From: Bacteroidota bacterium
Lineage (GTDB): Bacteria > Bacteroidota > Bacteroidia > Bacteroidales > CAIWKO01
Assembly (NCBI GenBank): GCA_037133915.1
Contig: JBAXND010000042.1
Coordinates: 1 to 37,905 of the forward strand
Direction of reading: 5' to 3'
DNA length: 37,905 bases
Of the stretch, positions 27,536 through 37,054 are shown one piece after another (the first letter of the stretch is position 1; each line of letters begins with the position of its first letter). Both the position numbers and the translations under genes were made by a program. The notes under the pieces were generated by a model. The model was not told the DNA's origin and made no database searches. It saw nothing but the letters and a program-made list of their open reading frames with translations.

Positions 27536-29179
27536 ATGAGAAAAATCGTATTTATTTTTGCCCTCATGGCTATGTGCAGCAGTGCTTTCAGTCAGAAAGA
27601 GACAACGCAGAAAATCAAACCCGAGATAAAAAATGTTACAGTTTTTCTGAGTGGCGCTGAGGTGTCGCATGATGTTTCTCTAAAACTTGCGGCAGGGAGA
27701 AACCTGCTCGTATTCGAAGGCCTTTCATCAAAACTTGACCCGCGCAGTATCCGCGTTTCATCGGTCGCTGCCGTTTCTATTCTTTCTGTTTCGAGCAAAG
27801 TGAATTATCTGACTAAAAACGATGATAAACCAAGAATTAAGGCCCTTAAGGATTCTGTAATCCTTGTAACAGCCAAAATTCAAAACCTTGCAGATGAAAA
27901 GAACGCACTCAACATTGAGCGCGATATGCTTTTAAAGAATCAGGCAATAGGCGGTCAGCAAACCGGTGTAAATGTTGCGGAACTGATAAAGGCTGCGGAT
28001 TTTTTCCAGACAAGGGTTTTTGATCTGAACAAGCGCATTTCGCAGATTGATGTTCAGAATGCTACTCTAACAACCGAGATGGGAAACATTAATGCAGAGC
28101 TTATAGAGCTTAATTCTCAAAACAGCTACGAGCGAAGCGAAGTAAGTGTGCTCGTTTCAGTTGAAGCTGAGCAGACACAGAACGTGAATCTCAGTTACTA
28201 CCTTACCGATGCCGGTTGGGCACCGTATTATGAATTGAAATCGGAGGAAATTAACCAACCCGTGGATTTGATTTATCGCGCAAAGGTGTTCAATAATTCG
28301 GGTATCGACTGGAACAATATAGACATGACACTTTCAACCGCAGACCCCACACAATCGGCAACCCAACCGACACTCGAGCCGTGGAAGCTCAATTATTCCG
28401 ATTATGGCATCGATTATAATTATTCATGGACCACAAACCAGAATCAATCCAACCTGAATAACGAATATGATTACAAAGCCGATAAGCAGGAAGCGAAAAG
28501 CGGAGAAGTGCTGTTCACGCAGATACAGGTTGATCAGTTGAGCGTTGAATTTGATATAGCCGCAAAGTACAGCATCCCAAGCGATTCAAAGCCGTATATT
28601 GTGGATGTTAAAGAGTTCAACCTGCCGGCCACTTACAAATATATATGTATTCCCAAAATGGATAAAGACGCATTCCTGCTGGCACGCATCACCGGATGGG
28701 AAGACCTGAATCTGGTTGAAGGTCCTGCCATGGTATATTTTGGCGGAACCTTTGTCGGACAGTCATATATTGATACGCGTAACGTTAAAGACACTCTCGA
28801 CCTTTCATTCGGCCGCGATAAAAAAGTACTCGTTACCCGCACAAAACTTAAAGATTACAGCAGCGACCAGCTCATCGGAACGAAGAGAAAGGAAACACAC
28901 AAATTTGAAATCGTTGTGAAGAATAATCGCAAAGTGCCAATCTCTATAGAGATACAGGATCAGGTGCCGGTTTCGGAAAACAGTGAGATAGAAGTGAGTG
29001 CCGACGAGATTTCAAATGCCGATCACAACGTCCTTACCGGGATACTCACCTGGAATTTTAATATCGAACCGGCTAAAACTCAAAATATAGAGCTTCAGTA
29101 CACTATGAAATATCCGAAAAATAAAACGGTGAAAACAAAATATTCGAAATTTCGTGCCGTAGAATGTCCTAAGTTTTAA
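27536..29179 (+). CDS. DUF4139 domain protein (mucoidy inhibitor MuiA family)
   Basis: A 547-residue exported protein. The signal peptide (KIVFIFALMAMCSSAFSQ) is followed by an N-terminal DUF4140 domain (KNVTVFLSGAEVSHDVSLKL, LLVFEGLSSKLDPRSIRV), a coiled-coil section about residues 95-195, and the DUF4139 domain (LSYYLTDAGWAPYYELK, VDLIYRAKVFNNSGIDW, then LEIQDQVPVS-type and TGILTWNFNIEPAKTQNIEL). The family includes the so-called mucoidy inhibitor A; its biochemical role is unknown. It is transcribed divergently from tdh and ends at a terminator. Confidence 0.88.
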   Translation: MRKIVFIFALMAMCSSAFSQKETTQKIKPEIKNVTVFLSGAEVSHDVSLKLAAGRNLLVFEGLSSKLDPRSIRVSSVAAVSILSVSSKVNYLTKNDDKPRIKALKDSVILVTAKIQNLADEKNALNIERDMLLKNQAIGGQQTGVNVAELIKAADFFQTRVFDLNKRISQIDVQNATLTTEMGNINAELIELNSQNSYERSEVSVLVSVEAEQTQNVNLSYYLTDAGWAPYYELKSEEINQPVDLIYRAKVFNNSGIDWNNIDMTLSTADPTQSATQPTLEPWKLNYSDYGIDYNYSWTTNQNQSNLNNEYDYKADKQEAKSGEVLFTQIQVDQLSVEFDIAAKYSIPSDSKPYIVDVKEFNLPATYKYICIPKMDKDAFLLARITGWEDLNLVEGPAMVYFGGTFVGQSYIDTRNVKDTLDLSFGRDKKVLVTRTKLKDYSSDQLIGTKRKETHKFEIVVKNNRKVPISIEIQDQVPVSENSEIEVSADEISNADHNVLTGILTWNFNIEPAKTQNIELQYTMKYPKNKTVKTKYSKFRAVECPKF

Positions 29180-29206
29180 TTACGAAACATGATGACCATG
29201 TAGGAG

Positions 29207-29232
29207 AAGCTGTCGTTTTGCGGCGGCTTTTC
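29207..29232 (+). terminator. Terminator after the MuiA-family gene
   Basis: AAGCTGTCG (29207-29215) pairs over nine positions, with two G-U pairs, with CGGCGGCTT (29221-29229) and runs into T bases. Confidence 0.65.
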
Positions 29233-29338
29233 CTGTTTTTACAAATAAATATTTGGGTTTCCGTGTCACCTTTTCTTTCATTTTTACGTCATTATTCATA
29301 TCTTGTTTAAAATTCAACTAAAAACAAAATACGAAAAA

Positions 29339-30136
29339 ATGAAAAAAATATCATTGGCGTTGCTTGGGATAATATTAATATTCTCTGCGTGTAAAAAGAA
29401 AGACAATTCTGAGATTGCTGATAGCAACACAGACAATGAACCGGTAATTGCAAATGTTGAGCCCGAACAAAAACAATACGCGCTGGTGTTGGAATATACT
29501 GCAACATGGTGCAGCGCCTGCGGTAGCTGGGGGCATGAAACCATTGGCGAAATTATCAATTACAATCTGAAGAAAGTGGTCCCGGTGCTATGCCATGTGA
29601 GCGACGGCATCTCGCCTGACCCCAATCTGTTTAACGGAGTAATGGCCATTTATCCCAACGATGGCGGTGTTCCCGATTTCGTCATCAACGACGTTCATTC
29701 GAACTCAGTCAGTGATGTTGCCGCAGTTCTTGCAAGAGAACCGGTGGCACAAACTAATTTCACCATGGCACGAAATGGCAGAAGCATCAGCGTCCATACC
29801 AAAACAAAATTTTTCAAAGCGGTAAGCGGTGCCGATTATTATCTCGCTGTTTATGCTCTGGAAGATGGCATTGACGGGCTTGCCGGATCGAACCAGCAAA
29901 CCGGCGCTACGGATCCTGCATATAAACATAACCACACACTCAGAGCCTCAAGCTGTAGTAACAGCGCATTGGGCGAAAAGATTGTAAGCGGTTCTGCCGA
30001 CGAGGGTGCCTTTATAAGCGGCGATTATTCAATTACCTGCCCTGCGAATTGCAATATGTCTAATGTTACGGTAGCCGCTATAATATGGAAAATTGCCGGA
30101 GACACTACTTTTGTGAACGCGTATGAAAAGAAATAA
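29339..30136 (+). CDS. Omp28-like thioredoxin-fold lipoprotein (paralogue 1)
   Basis: A 265-residue lipoprotein with lipobox FSAC (Cys18) and then a KKK stretch. A thioredoxin-like motif YTATWCSACGSW (Cys58, Cys61) follows the linker, which resembles the Omp28-related outer membrane proteins of Bacteroidota. The C-terminal half is beta-rich with HNHTLRASSCSNSALGE and ends VNAYEKK. The ATG at 29339 is chosen because it directly begins the signal peptide; 12 extra upstream codons have no signal. Two related genes lie 4-5 kb downstream at 34037 and 34837. Confidence 0.75.
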   Translation: MKKISLALLGIILIFSACKKKDNSEIADSNTDNEPVIANVEPEQKQYALVLEYTATWCSACGSWGHETIGEIINYNLKKVVPVLCHVSDGISPDPNLFNGVMAIYPNDGGVPDFVINDVHSNSVSDVAAVLAREPVAQTNFTMARNGRSISVHTKTKFFKAVSGADYYLAVYALEDGIDGLAGSNQQTGATDPAYKHNHTLRASSCSNSALGEKIVSGSADEGAFISGDYSITCPANCNMSNVTVAAIIWKIAGDTTFVNAYEKK

Positions 30137-30252
30137 ATAATGTATTTGAGTTTGTTTATTAGTTCTGCTGTCTCAAACAAATCGGCAAATTTAATTCCTG
30201 GGCGAATTTAAAGTATTATAAAACAAATAGATACAATATAGCTGTTTTATAA

Positions 30253-30279
30253 AGAGGGGCGTTTGCCCCTCTTTTTTTT
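30253..30279 (+). terminator. Terminator after Omp28-like paralogue 1
   Basis: AGAGGGGC and GCCCCTCT form an eight-pair stem with loop GTTT, followed by a run of T. Confidence 0.85.
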
Positions 30280-30399
30280 ATTCCTGGAATGGAAGTGGAA
30301 AAATATTTTCAAGGTGGTTTTTTTCGATGAATAAGGGATTTCCATAGCCGAAATGAAGTGATTTTTATACCGGACTGCCAAAACATTCTATAAAGCCCA
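30280..30399. other. Intergenic stretch before the adhesin promoter
   Basis: The gene-free interval 30137-30500 contains the terminator above and the promoter below. In this middle part nothing further was recognised. Confidence 0.4.
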
Positions 30400-30431
30400 T
30401 TTGACAAGGCTTTTGTAATGTTTTATCTTTG
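30400..30431 (+). promoter_or_regulatory. Promoter of the repeat-rich T9SS protein
   Basis: TTTG (30400-30403), 20 bases, then TATCTTTG (30424-30431): an exact match to the Bacteroidota consensus, leaving a 5' leader of about 65 bases before the ATG. The -7 box is identical to the one inside the CRISPR repeats. Confidence 0.75.
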
Positions 30432-30500
30432 TTTTCCCTTTAGGTTTACTTTAATAAGCTATAAAGGAAGAAAAAAAACAATACTTAAAAAACAAATACT

Positions 30501-33500
30501 ATGAAATCAAACGCACGTTTTTCCGTGGTATTATTTTCAGCTCTAATTTTCACCGGTTGTTATGCATTTTCGCAAAATAAATTTTCCTCCCCGCCTGAAA
30601 ATATTTTCAGGTGTATGGATATTATGGGGGATACCGCAACTCACCTTGTTTGGGTAAACCCTTCGGGACAATCAGCGGTAAGCGTTAAGCTGGAGAAAAG
30701 CACCGATGGCGTTAATTTTTCAATACTGGATTCGGCGATACTAAGCGGAATTCCTGACATCTTCGCACTCTATTTCCCGCAGGATATCGACTACTTCGAT
30801 ACTATTCTGTATTCAACTGAAAGTAATGGCGGTGGATATCTTTATAATGATATCCTTAAACCATCTGATCCCGATACGCTTTACTACAGAATCGTACTTA
30901 CGGATTCGGATAGTGTTGTGCATTATTTTCGGCCGGAATCTGTAAGCAGGCTTACGGGCGAACAAATCATGAATAATGTCTTTTCCCCCGTCAAGGATAG
31001 TGCAGATTATTCATTTGACGGGCTGCATCAGAAGAAGGGCGGAATGAAGGCTCTTTGTAACAATATCGGAACCGTTCCTACCGGATATACACCTACCGGT
31101 CAAACGCAAACAATTATCGGAACATGCTGTTATTACGTCAATTCACAATACACGTCTACTTCAATTCAAATAGTTTGTGGTGGCGGTAGTGTGGCTTGGT
31201 GCTGCGCGTCTGTGCCTGGAGCACAGAATTGTCCATCGGGCATGAAATATGATTACTGTTGCGCTCACACATGCGGGCAATATCCGCAATGCGTGTGCGC
31301 AACTCCCTGGCAATGTTGTTCAATGAGTCAGGCAACCGTATGGGTGGTTACTCAATCGTACAATTATCCCGGTATAACCTTATCGGCAACTATTGTAAAT
31401 GAAACCTGCGCAGGAACTCATAATGGTTCTATTGCAGTTGCCGTTAATGCCGGTACAAATCCGATTACATATTCATGGACGGGAGGATATCCTAATTCCC
31501 CAAACCTGACAAATCTGCCTGCCGGAAGCTACACCGTAACAGTTACAGACGCTCATAATTGCACCGCTGCGCAGACCTTCATTGTTTCAACATCACCGCC
31601 GCCGGTGGCTACATTATCAGCTATTCCGTCCATGTGCATCAATGCTGCCCCGTTTACGCTCACGGGCGGAAGCCCTGCAGGCGGATTTTATTCGGGTGCC
31701 GGCGTTACAAACGGAGTATTTAATCCGACGGCTGCCGGAGCCGGCAATCATGTTATCACCTATACCTACACTGATCCGAATAACTGTGTGGGAACCGCAA
31801 CCACAACAATTACAGTCAATGCGCTCCCGGCTGTCACATTTTCAACCATAGGGCCATTTTGCCTGAATGCGTCGCCCATCACACTTACACAGGGAAATCC
31901 GGCCGGCGGAGCTTATACCGGACAGGGTATATCAAATGGCGTTTTCAGCCCGACAGGAGCAGGTGTTGGAACATTTAACCTTTCCTATGTTTATACAGAT
32001 TCACATTTATGTACAAATTCAGCGACGCAAACCGTAACAGTCAATGCAATGCCGATTGCATTGGTAAACCCTATCCCGCCGGTTTGCATTGATGCAGCTC
32101 CATTTGCACTTAATAATGGCGTCCCTTCAGGCGGTGTTTTTGCAGGAAGCGGGATAAATAACAACACCTTTAACCCAACAGTTGCCGGAGCCGGAGTTCA
32201 TGCTGTTGTTTATTTTTATTCCGATGGCAATCAGTGTTCTGATACGGCATTTCAAACAGTTACGGTGTATCCGCTGCCCACTGTTTCGTTGCCGGCATTC
32301 AGTGATATGTGCATCAATGCATCAACAATTACCCTGAGCGGTGCATCACCGACCGGCGGAACCTATTACGTTGACGGAATTCAGTCAGCGGTTTTCAATC
32401 CATCAGTTGCCGGTGCAGGGGTTCATATGCTGTTGTATGTTTATTCGGATGGCAATTCCTGTACGGATTCTGCTTCTGCAACTATCAAAGTGAATCCGCT
32501 GCCCGTTGTTACGTCTACACCTTTGGCGCCGGTTTGCGCCGATGTGCCTGCGTTTTCGCTGGCATTTGGTTCGCCGGCAGGAGGCGATTACTCCGGACCG
32601 GGTGTAAGCAGCGGTCTGTTCAACCCGGCGGTCAGCGGCTCAGGAACGTTCGCAATAACATACACGTATCCGGATCCGTTGAGTGGTTGCATTAATTCGG
32701 TTACTGAAACAATTCAGGTAAACCCATTGCCTGTAGTTTCCTTTGCACCCATAGCTCCGGTGTGTGTCTATTCACAGGCATTCACGCTTGGGGGCGGAAC
32801 TCCTGCAGGAGGCATATTCGCCGGCCCCGGAGTGAGCGGTACAACCTTTGACCCTGCGATAGCGGGAGTGGGTACCCACAGCCTTACCTACACTTTTACG
32901 GATTCGTTTACAGGATGTGTTAATGAAGCGAACCAATCTATAATTGTGAAATCTGCTTTGGCGATGTCAACGCTACCCTCGTATATTTCAATATGTCCGG
33001 GTGCATCGGCAAACCTGAGTGCATCGGGTGCGCTGAATTATTCGTGGATGCCGTCAGCCGGCCTTTCTACAACAGCATCATCTTTTGTGACGGCCACACC
33101 TCAATCTACAACAACCTATACAGTACTTGGAACAGATGCGGTTGGGTGCACGGGTTCGGCTATTGCTACCGTAAATGTTTATCCTCCGGTAAATATTAAT
33201 ACCACCGCCGAGCCAATGGATGGCTGTATGCCTTTAACGGTAAGATTTTCATACAATGTGTCGCCGAATGATTCGTCTGCAGTCTGGATGTTTGATGACC
33301 CGTATTCGGGCAATAATACAGCAACAGGAAGTTCGCCTGTTCACACCTTTGAAAATGCCGGCTCTTATCATCCGGTTATAACCGTAGTATCCTATTATGG
33401 CTGTTTTGGAACGTCGGGAGTAACCGTAAATGCTTACAGACCGCCCATTGCCGACTTCTACCCAAACCCTGAACTTGTGGATATGACATATCCGCTCATT

Positions 33501-33980
33501 GATTTTATTGACCAATCAGTGTCGGCAAATCGCTGGTACTGGGATTTTGGTGATCCGGCAAGTATCGGTAATAATAATTCTGAGCTACAGTCGCCATCGC
33601 ATACATATGTTTCCGAAGGTATTCACGAAGTAAAACTCATTGTAGAAAGCGGGCACAACTGTGATGATACCATTATTAAAACGGTTGAGGTGCTGCCGGA
33701 AATGCTGGTGTTTATTCCCAATGCCGTTTCGCCCAATGGCGATGGAATCAATGATGTTTGGAAACCGGTTTTTACGAATACGGATGCAAAGGCTTACTCA
33801 CTTCATCTTTATGACGGTTGGGGTAAGGAATTATGGAAAACCACAAATCCTGCAGAGGCATGGGACTGCTCTTTTAACGGTGAAACTGTGAAAGAAGGAG
33901 TGTATGTATGGATAGTGTTTTTCAGAGATCCTCGTGGCAAAGATTATAAACGTACCGGAATAGTTTCAGTGCTTCCATAG
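30501..33980 (+). CDS. Repeat-rich adhesin-like T9SS cargo protein with type B sorting domain
   Basis: A 1159-residue secreted protein. A signal peptide (SVVLFSALIFTGCYAFSQ) is followed by an N-terminal beta domain, then a Cys-rich section at about 205-285 (GTCCYYV, SVAWCCASV, YDYCCAHTCG, WQCCSM). Next is an SprB-like repeat (NETCAGTHNGSIAVAVNAG, GSYTVTVTDAHNC). Six tandem repeats of about 75 residues follow, at about 370-820, each with the plan C-x-F-x-L-x-G-x-PxGG-x-YSG-x-GV and FNPxxAGxGxH-x-x-YxYxD. Then come two PKD-like domains (WMFDDPYSG, WYWDFGDPASIG) and the CHU_C/type B sorting domain (FIPNAVSPNGDGIND, LHLYDGWGKELW, VYVWIVFFRD). It should be exported by the type IX system and attached to or shed from the surface. 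Confidence 0.85.
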   Translation: MKSNARFSVVLFSALIFTGCYAFSQNKFSSPPENIFRCMDIMGDTATHLVWVNPSGQSAVSVKLEKSTDGVNFSILDSAILSGIPDIFALYFPQDIDYFDTILYSTESNGGGYLYNDILKPSDPDTLYYRIVLTDSDSVVHYFRPESVSRLTGEQIMNNVFSPVKDSADYSFDGLHQKKGGMKALCNNIGTVPTGYTPTGQTQTIIGTCCYYVNSQYTSTSIQIVCGGGSVAWCCASVPGAQNCPSGMKYDYCCAHTCGQYPQCVCATPWQCCSMSQATVWVVTQSYNYPGITLSATIVNETCAGTHNGSIAVAVNAGTNPITYSWTGGYPNSPNLTNLPAGSYTVTVTDAHNCTAAQTFIVSTSPPPVATLSAIPSMCINAAPFTLTGGSPAGGFYSGAGVTNGVFNPTAAGAGNHVITYTYTDPNNCVGTATTTITVNALPAVTFSTIGPFCLNASPITLTQGNPAGGAYTGQGISNGVFSPTGAGVGTFNLSYVYTDSHLCTNSATQTVTVNAMPIALVNPIPPVCIDAAPFALNNGVPSGGVFAGSGINNNTFNPTVAGAGVHAVVYFYSDGNQCSDTAFQTVTVYPLPTVSLPAFSDMCINASTITLSGASPTGGTYYVDGIQSAVFNPSVAGAGVHMLLYVYSDGNSCTDSASATIKVNPLPVVTSTPLAPVCADVPAFSLAFGSPAGGDYSGPGVSSGLFNPAVSGSGTFAITYTYPDPLSGCINSVTETIQVNPLPVVSFAPIAPVCVYSQAFTLGGGTPAGGIFAGPGVSGTTFDPAIAGVGTHSLTYTFTDSFTGCVNEANQSIIVKSALAMSTLPSYISICPGASANLSASGALNYSWMPSAGLSTTASSFVTATPQSTTTYTVLGTDAVGCTGSAIATVNVYPPVNINTTAEPMDGCMPLTVRFSYNVSPNDSSAVWMFDDPYSGNNTATGSSPVHTFENAGSYHPVITVVSYYGCFGTSGVTVNAYRPPIADFYPNPELVDMTYPLIDFIDQSVSANRWYWDFGDPASIGNNNSELQSPSHTYVSEGIHEVKLIVESGHNCDDTIIKTVEVLPEMLVFIPNAVSPNGDGINDVWKPVFTNTDAKAYSLHLYDGWGKELWKTTNPAEAWDCSFNGETVKEGVYVWIVFFRDPRGKDYKRTGIVSVLP

Positions 33981-34020
33981 AGATACAAAATGAATACCAT
34001 TATAATAATAATACTCACAA

Positions 34021-34099
34021 TTAAAACTTAAAACAAATGAGAACAACAACAATTTTCCTGATCGCAATTGCCTTGATTTTTACAAGCTGCAAAAAGAAA
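34021..34099 (+). repeat. Duplicated 5' segment, copy 1
   Basis: Covers the leader, start codon and signal peptide of Omp28-like paralogue 2. It matches 34821-34899 at exactly 800 bases distance with about four differences in 79 bases, showing a recent tandem duplication or gene conversion. Confidence 0.8.
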
Positions 34100-34789
34100 A
34101 ACGACATTTCTCCTGTTACGGATTCCGGTGGCAGCCAGCACCCAAATTGTGGCATGGTACCACAGCAGCTGCAGTATGTTGGTGTATTAGAATTTGTACC
34201 TGGATGTCCTTGTGCGGATTCGACAGTGAATGCTGAATTGACGAAAATTCTTAGTTACGAGCCCGTTTGGCCAGTTCCCGTAATTTGCAAAAAGTATATA
34301 ACCGATGACTCACTTTACGCGAGGATGTTTAGAATTTATTCTGATTCTGTGGTTTTTATTATCAATGATCAGCCATGTTTCTATCAGCAGATTGAAAGCT
34401 CTATTGATGCTGTGTTATCAAGAACACCGGAAGCCCAGTCAAATTTCAGCATGAAAAAAGACGGGCAGAATATAAGCGTAACTGTCACGACGAAGTTTTT
34501 CAATAGTGAGAGTAATGCCGATTATTATCTGGCGGCGTATGCCCTTGAAGATAATATTCCTTATGGTAAACGTAAAATCAGTCATATGTTGCGTGCTGCA
34601 AGTGTTGATAATGATGCATTAGGAGAGAAAATAGTTTCAGGTTCGGTAACTGCAGGAACCGAAATAACAAAGGAATACACGATTCACTGCCCTGCAGTTT
34701 GCAACATGTCCAACATGACCGTTGCCACATTTATATGGAAAAAAGTGAATGGTGTCGTGACTTTTGTGAATGCTTTCGAAAAAAAATAG
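34037..34789 (+). CDS. Omp28-like lipoprotein lacking the CxxC motif (paralogue 2)
   Basis: A 250-residue lipoprotein (lipobox FTSC, Cys18). It lines up with paralogues 1 and 3 across its length, but the thioredoxin motif is replaced: VLEFVPGCPCADST (Cys57, Cys59) stands where the others have EYTATWCxxCGxW. The C-terminal half stays close to the family (SNADYYLAAYALED, HMLRAASVDNDALGEKIVSG, CPAVCNMSNMTVATFIWKK, VNAFEKK). It lies 56 bases after the adhesin-like gene and 47 before paralogue 3, so the three are probably co-transcribed. Redox function is unlikely; a structural or binding role is inferred. Confidence 0.7.
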   Translation: MRTTTIFLIAIALIFTSCKKKNDISPVTDSGGSQHPNCGMVPQQLQYVGVLEFVPGCPCADSTVNAELTKILSYEPVWPVPVICKKYITDDSLYARMFRIYSDSVVFIINDQPCFYQQIESSIDAVLSRTPEAQSNFSMKKDGQNISVTVTTKFFNSESNADYYLAAYALEDNIPYGKRKISHMLRAASVDNDALGEKIVSGSVTAGTEITKEYTIHCPAVCNMSNMTVATFIWKKVNGVVTFVNAFEKK

Positions 34790-34820
34790 CGCAACATCAC
34801 ATTGTAAAAACATTCTTGAA

Positions 34821-34899
34821 TTAAAACTTAAAACAAATGAGAACAACATCAATTTTCCTGATTGCAATTGCCTTGATTTTTGCAGGCTGCAAAAAGAAA
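34821..34899 (+). repeat. Duplicated 5' segment, copy 2
   Basis: Leader and signal-peptide region of Omp28-like paralogue 3, nearly identical to 34021-34099. The two coding regions diverge sharply after it. Confidence 0.8.
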
Positions 34900-35649
34900 G
34901 ACATTTCCGATAACGCCAGTCAAAGCGATGGTTCCGGAACTCAAGGACAAAACATAAACCCGGAACAACGGCAAAATGCCCTGGTGCTGGAATATACAGC
35001 CACATGGTGCCCATATTGCGGCGCCTGGGGGCATGATTCATTAACTGGTATTACAAATCATAACGGCGATCGAGTTGTACCGGTTGTTTGCCATGTCGAC
35101 GATGGGTTGACATCACCCTGTTATAATGGATTAAGTGCTAACTATCCGGATGATCAGGGAATTCCGAATTTTATAATTAATGAAGACAGATTTTTGTATG
35201 AGTATCAACCCTCTATTAATAGCGTACTTCAAAGGACACCGGTGGCGCAAACTAATTTTATAATTAAGAAAAGCGGACAGAGTATCAACCTTACAACTCA
35301 GACAAAATTCTTTACTGCTGTGAGTGGCGCCGATTATTACCTTGCTATGTACGCTTTGGAGGATGGAATTGATGGTGCTTCCGGTCCGTATAAGCAAGTC
35401 ATTGCAAGCAGCCATCCGGCCGTGCCAAACTATAAGCACAACCATACGCTAAGGGCTGCCAGTTGTAACAACAGTGCGTTAGGTGCAATGATTGTTTGCG
35501 GTACAGCTGCATCGGGCACCACAATTAATAGTGAATATACAATTAATTGTCCTTCAGACTGCAATATGGCGAATATGACGGTGGCTGCAATTATCTGGAA
35601 AAAAGTGGGGGGTGTCGTGACTTTTGTAAATGCTTTTGAAAAAAAATAA
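34837..35649 (+). CDS. Omp28-like thioredoxin-fold lipoprotein (paralogue 3)
   Basis: A 270-residue lipoprotein (lipobox FAGC, Cys18) with the intact motif YTATWCPYCGAWG (Cys58, Cys61). The beta-rich C-terminal half carries SGADYYLAMYALEDGIDG, HNHTLRAASCNNSALG, INCPSDCNMANMTVAAIIWKK and VNAFEKK, very close to paralogue 1 at 29339. It follows paralogue 2 by 47 bases. The following IgGFc-like pseudogene starts 7 bases after its stop, so the group may form one operon from the promoter at 30400. Confidence 0.75.
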   Translation: MRTTSIFLIAIALIFAGCKKKDISDNASQSDGSGTQGQNINPEQRQNALVLEYTATWCPYCGAWGHDSLTGITNHNGDRVVPVVCHVDDGLTSPCYNGLSANYPDDQGIPNFIINEDRFLYEYQPSINSVLQRTPVAQTNFIIKKSGQSINLTTQTKFFTAVSGADYYLAMYALEDGIDGASGPYKQVIASSHPAVPNYKHNHTLRAASCNNSALGAMIVCGTAASGTTINSEYTINCPSDCNMANMTVAAIIWKKVGGVVTFVNAFEKK

Positions 35650-35656
35650 ATATGGT

Positions 35657-36981
35657 ATGCGCTCTTTAACAAAAATGGTCCCGGTAATAAAATCAACCTT
35701 TATTGCGTTGGTTTTATTACTGGCTTTTGGTAAAATATCCGTTTGTCAGAACGATACGGCATTTTGGTTTGCAGCACCGGAGGTGTCGTCAAATGCCCTG
35801 AATTACGATAAGCCTATTGTACTTCATTTTTCGACAACGAACCTCCCGGCAAATGTCACTGTTTCGCAACCTGCAAATGCCGCATTTGCACCAATAATCG
35901 TGAATATTCCTGCAAGTTCAACGATATCGGTTGATCTTACAAATTTTATCGGGAGCATTGAAAATACCCCTGCAAACTGTGTTTTGAATTATGGTTTACA
36001 TATCACCTCCAGTGAAAAAATAACAGCCCATTACGAAGTCGTGAGCAGCTATTGCAACTGCAACCCTGAGATATTTTCCCTGAAAGGAAGAAATGCGCTG
36101 GGCGACAGTTTCATGATTCCTTCACAAACCTATTATTCAAATGGGACTTATAATCCAGTGCCATATTCCTCTTTTGATATTGTAGCAACTGAGAATGGGA
36201 CTACTGTTGTTGTCACTCCATCAAATAATGTTGTAGGGCATCCTGCAGGTGTTTCATTTAATATAAATCTGAACAGAGGGCAGACATGGTCAGGTACCGC
36301 TACAAGCCAGTTGCCTTCAGGGCATTTGCAGGGATCGGTGGTTACCTCCAATAAACCAATTGCGATAACAATTAAGGATGATTTGATTGGAAGTCCCGGT
36401 GGCGGAAGGGATTTAGCGGGTGATCAGATTGTCCCTGTATCGCTTACAGGCACAGAATATATAGTTGTGAAAGGATGACTTAATTATGGGACAACTTACA
36501 TGGAAAGAGTTTCTGTGCTTGGAACTCAAAATAATACAGATATATTTATTGATGGGGGCAGTACGCCGGTGGCAACCATAGGGTCAGGTCAGACCTATGA
36601 GTTTGTGCTTTCACAACAATCCACTTATATCCGTTCAACAGAACCGGTTTATGTACTGCACACTTCAGGTAATGGCTATGAAATAGGTCAGGCTATTTTA
36701 CCGCCGTTGTTTTGCACAGGATCAAAACAAATTGGTTTTACGCGCTCTTCGTCCATGCCATTTTTTTTGCATCTTGTTACGAAAACTTCATCGCTCCCAA
36801 ACCCTGAAAATTGTTTCTATCAACCTGGTAGCTAAAAGGTGTCGCTGAATATACTTTTTTAAAAAAAATGGATGCGCGAAAGTTGTTTTTATACAGTCAT
36901 CTTTTTCTTCCCCGTAATTCCGGAATGAATGTAGAAAACTTCCAGATGTTGATTTATGACCGATGGGGCGAATGCATATGA
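35657..36981 (+). pseudogene. Broken IgGFc-binding-like surface protein with remnant of a T9SS type B sorting domain
   Basis: The first part (35657-36478) encodes a signal peptide (STFIALVLLLAFGKISVCQ) and an IgGFc-binding-like N-terminal domain (FWFAAPEVS, VLNYGLHITSSEKITAHYEV, GRNALGDSFMIPSQ, GTEYIVVKG). It stops at an in-frame TGA at 36476-36478. The same frame continues without another stop to 36835 (NNTDIFIDGG, EPVYVLHTSGNGYEIGQAILP, CTGSKQIGFTRSS), so a single codon has become a stop. After 36835 the frame is lost. At 36911-36981 another frame encodes NVENFQMLIYDRWGE, a piece of the CHU_C sorting domain whose remaining parts are missing. The gene therefore shows a nonsense change, a shift and a deletion. 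The ATG at 35675 is an alternative start. Confidence 0.75.
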
Positions 36982-37054
36982 CGCGGCATTCCTATTGTTA
37001 AACTGATAGGAATTTTTAAAAATACGGCATGTTGAATTAAAAAAAAATATACAC
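36982..37054. other. Short intergenic stretch between two decaying genes
   Basis: AT-rich sequence between the sorting-domain remnant and the protease remnant; no gene or clear promoter seen. Confidence 0.35.

Noticed and set aside
36476..36478. TGA read as an amino acid (recoding or selenocysteine)
   Set aside because: Other genes here end in TGA normally (for example cas9-adjacent and pseudogene frames), no SECIS-like hairpin was seen, and the gene has further damage.
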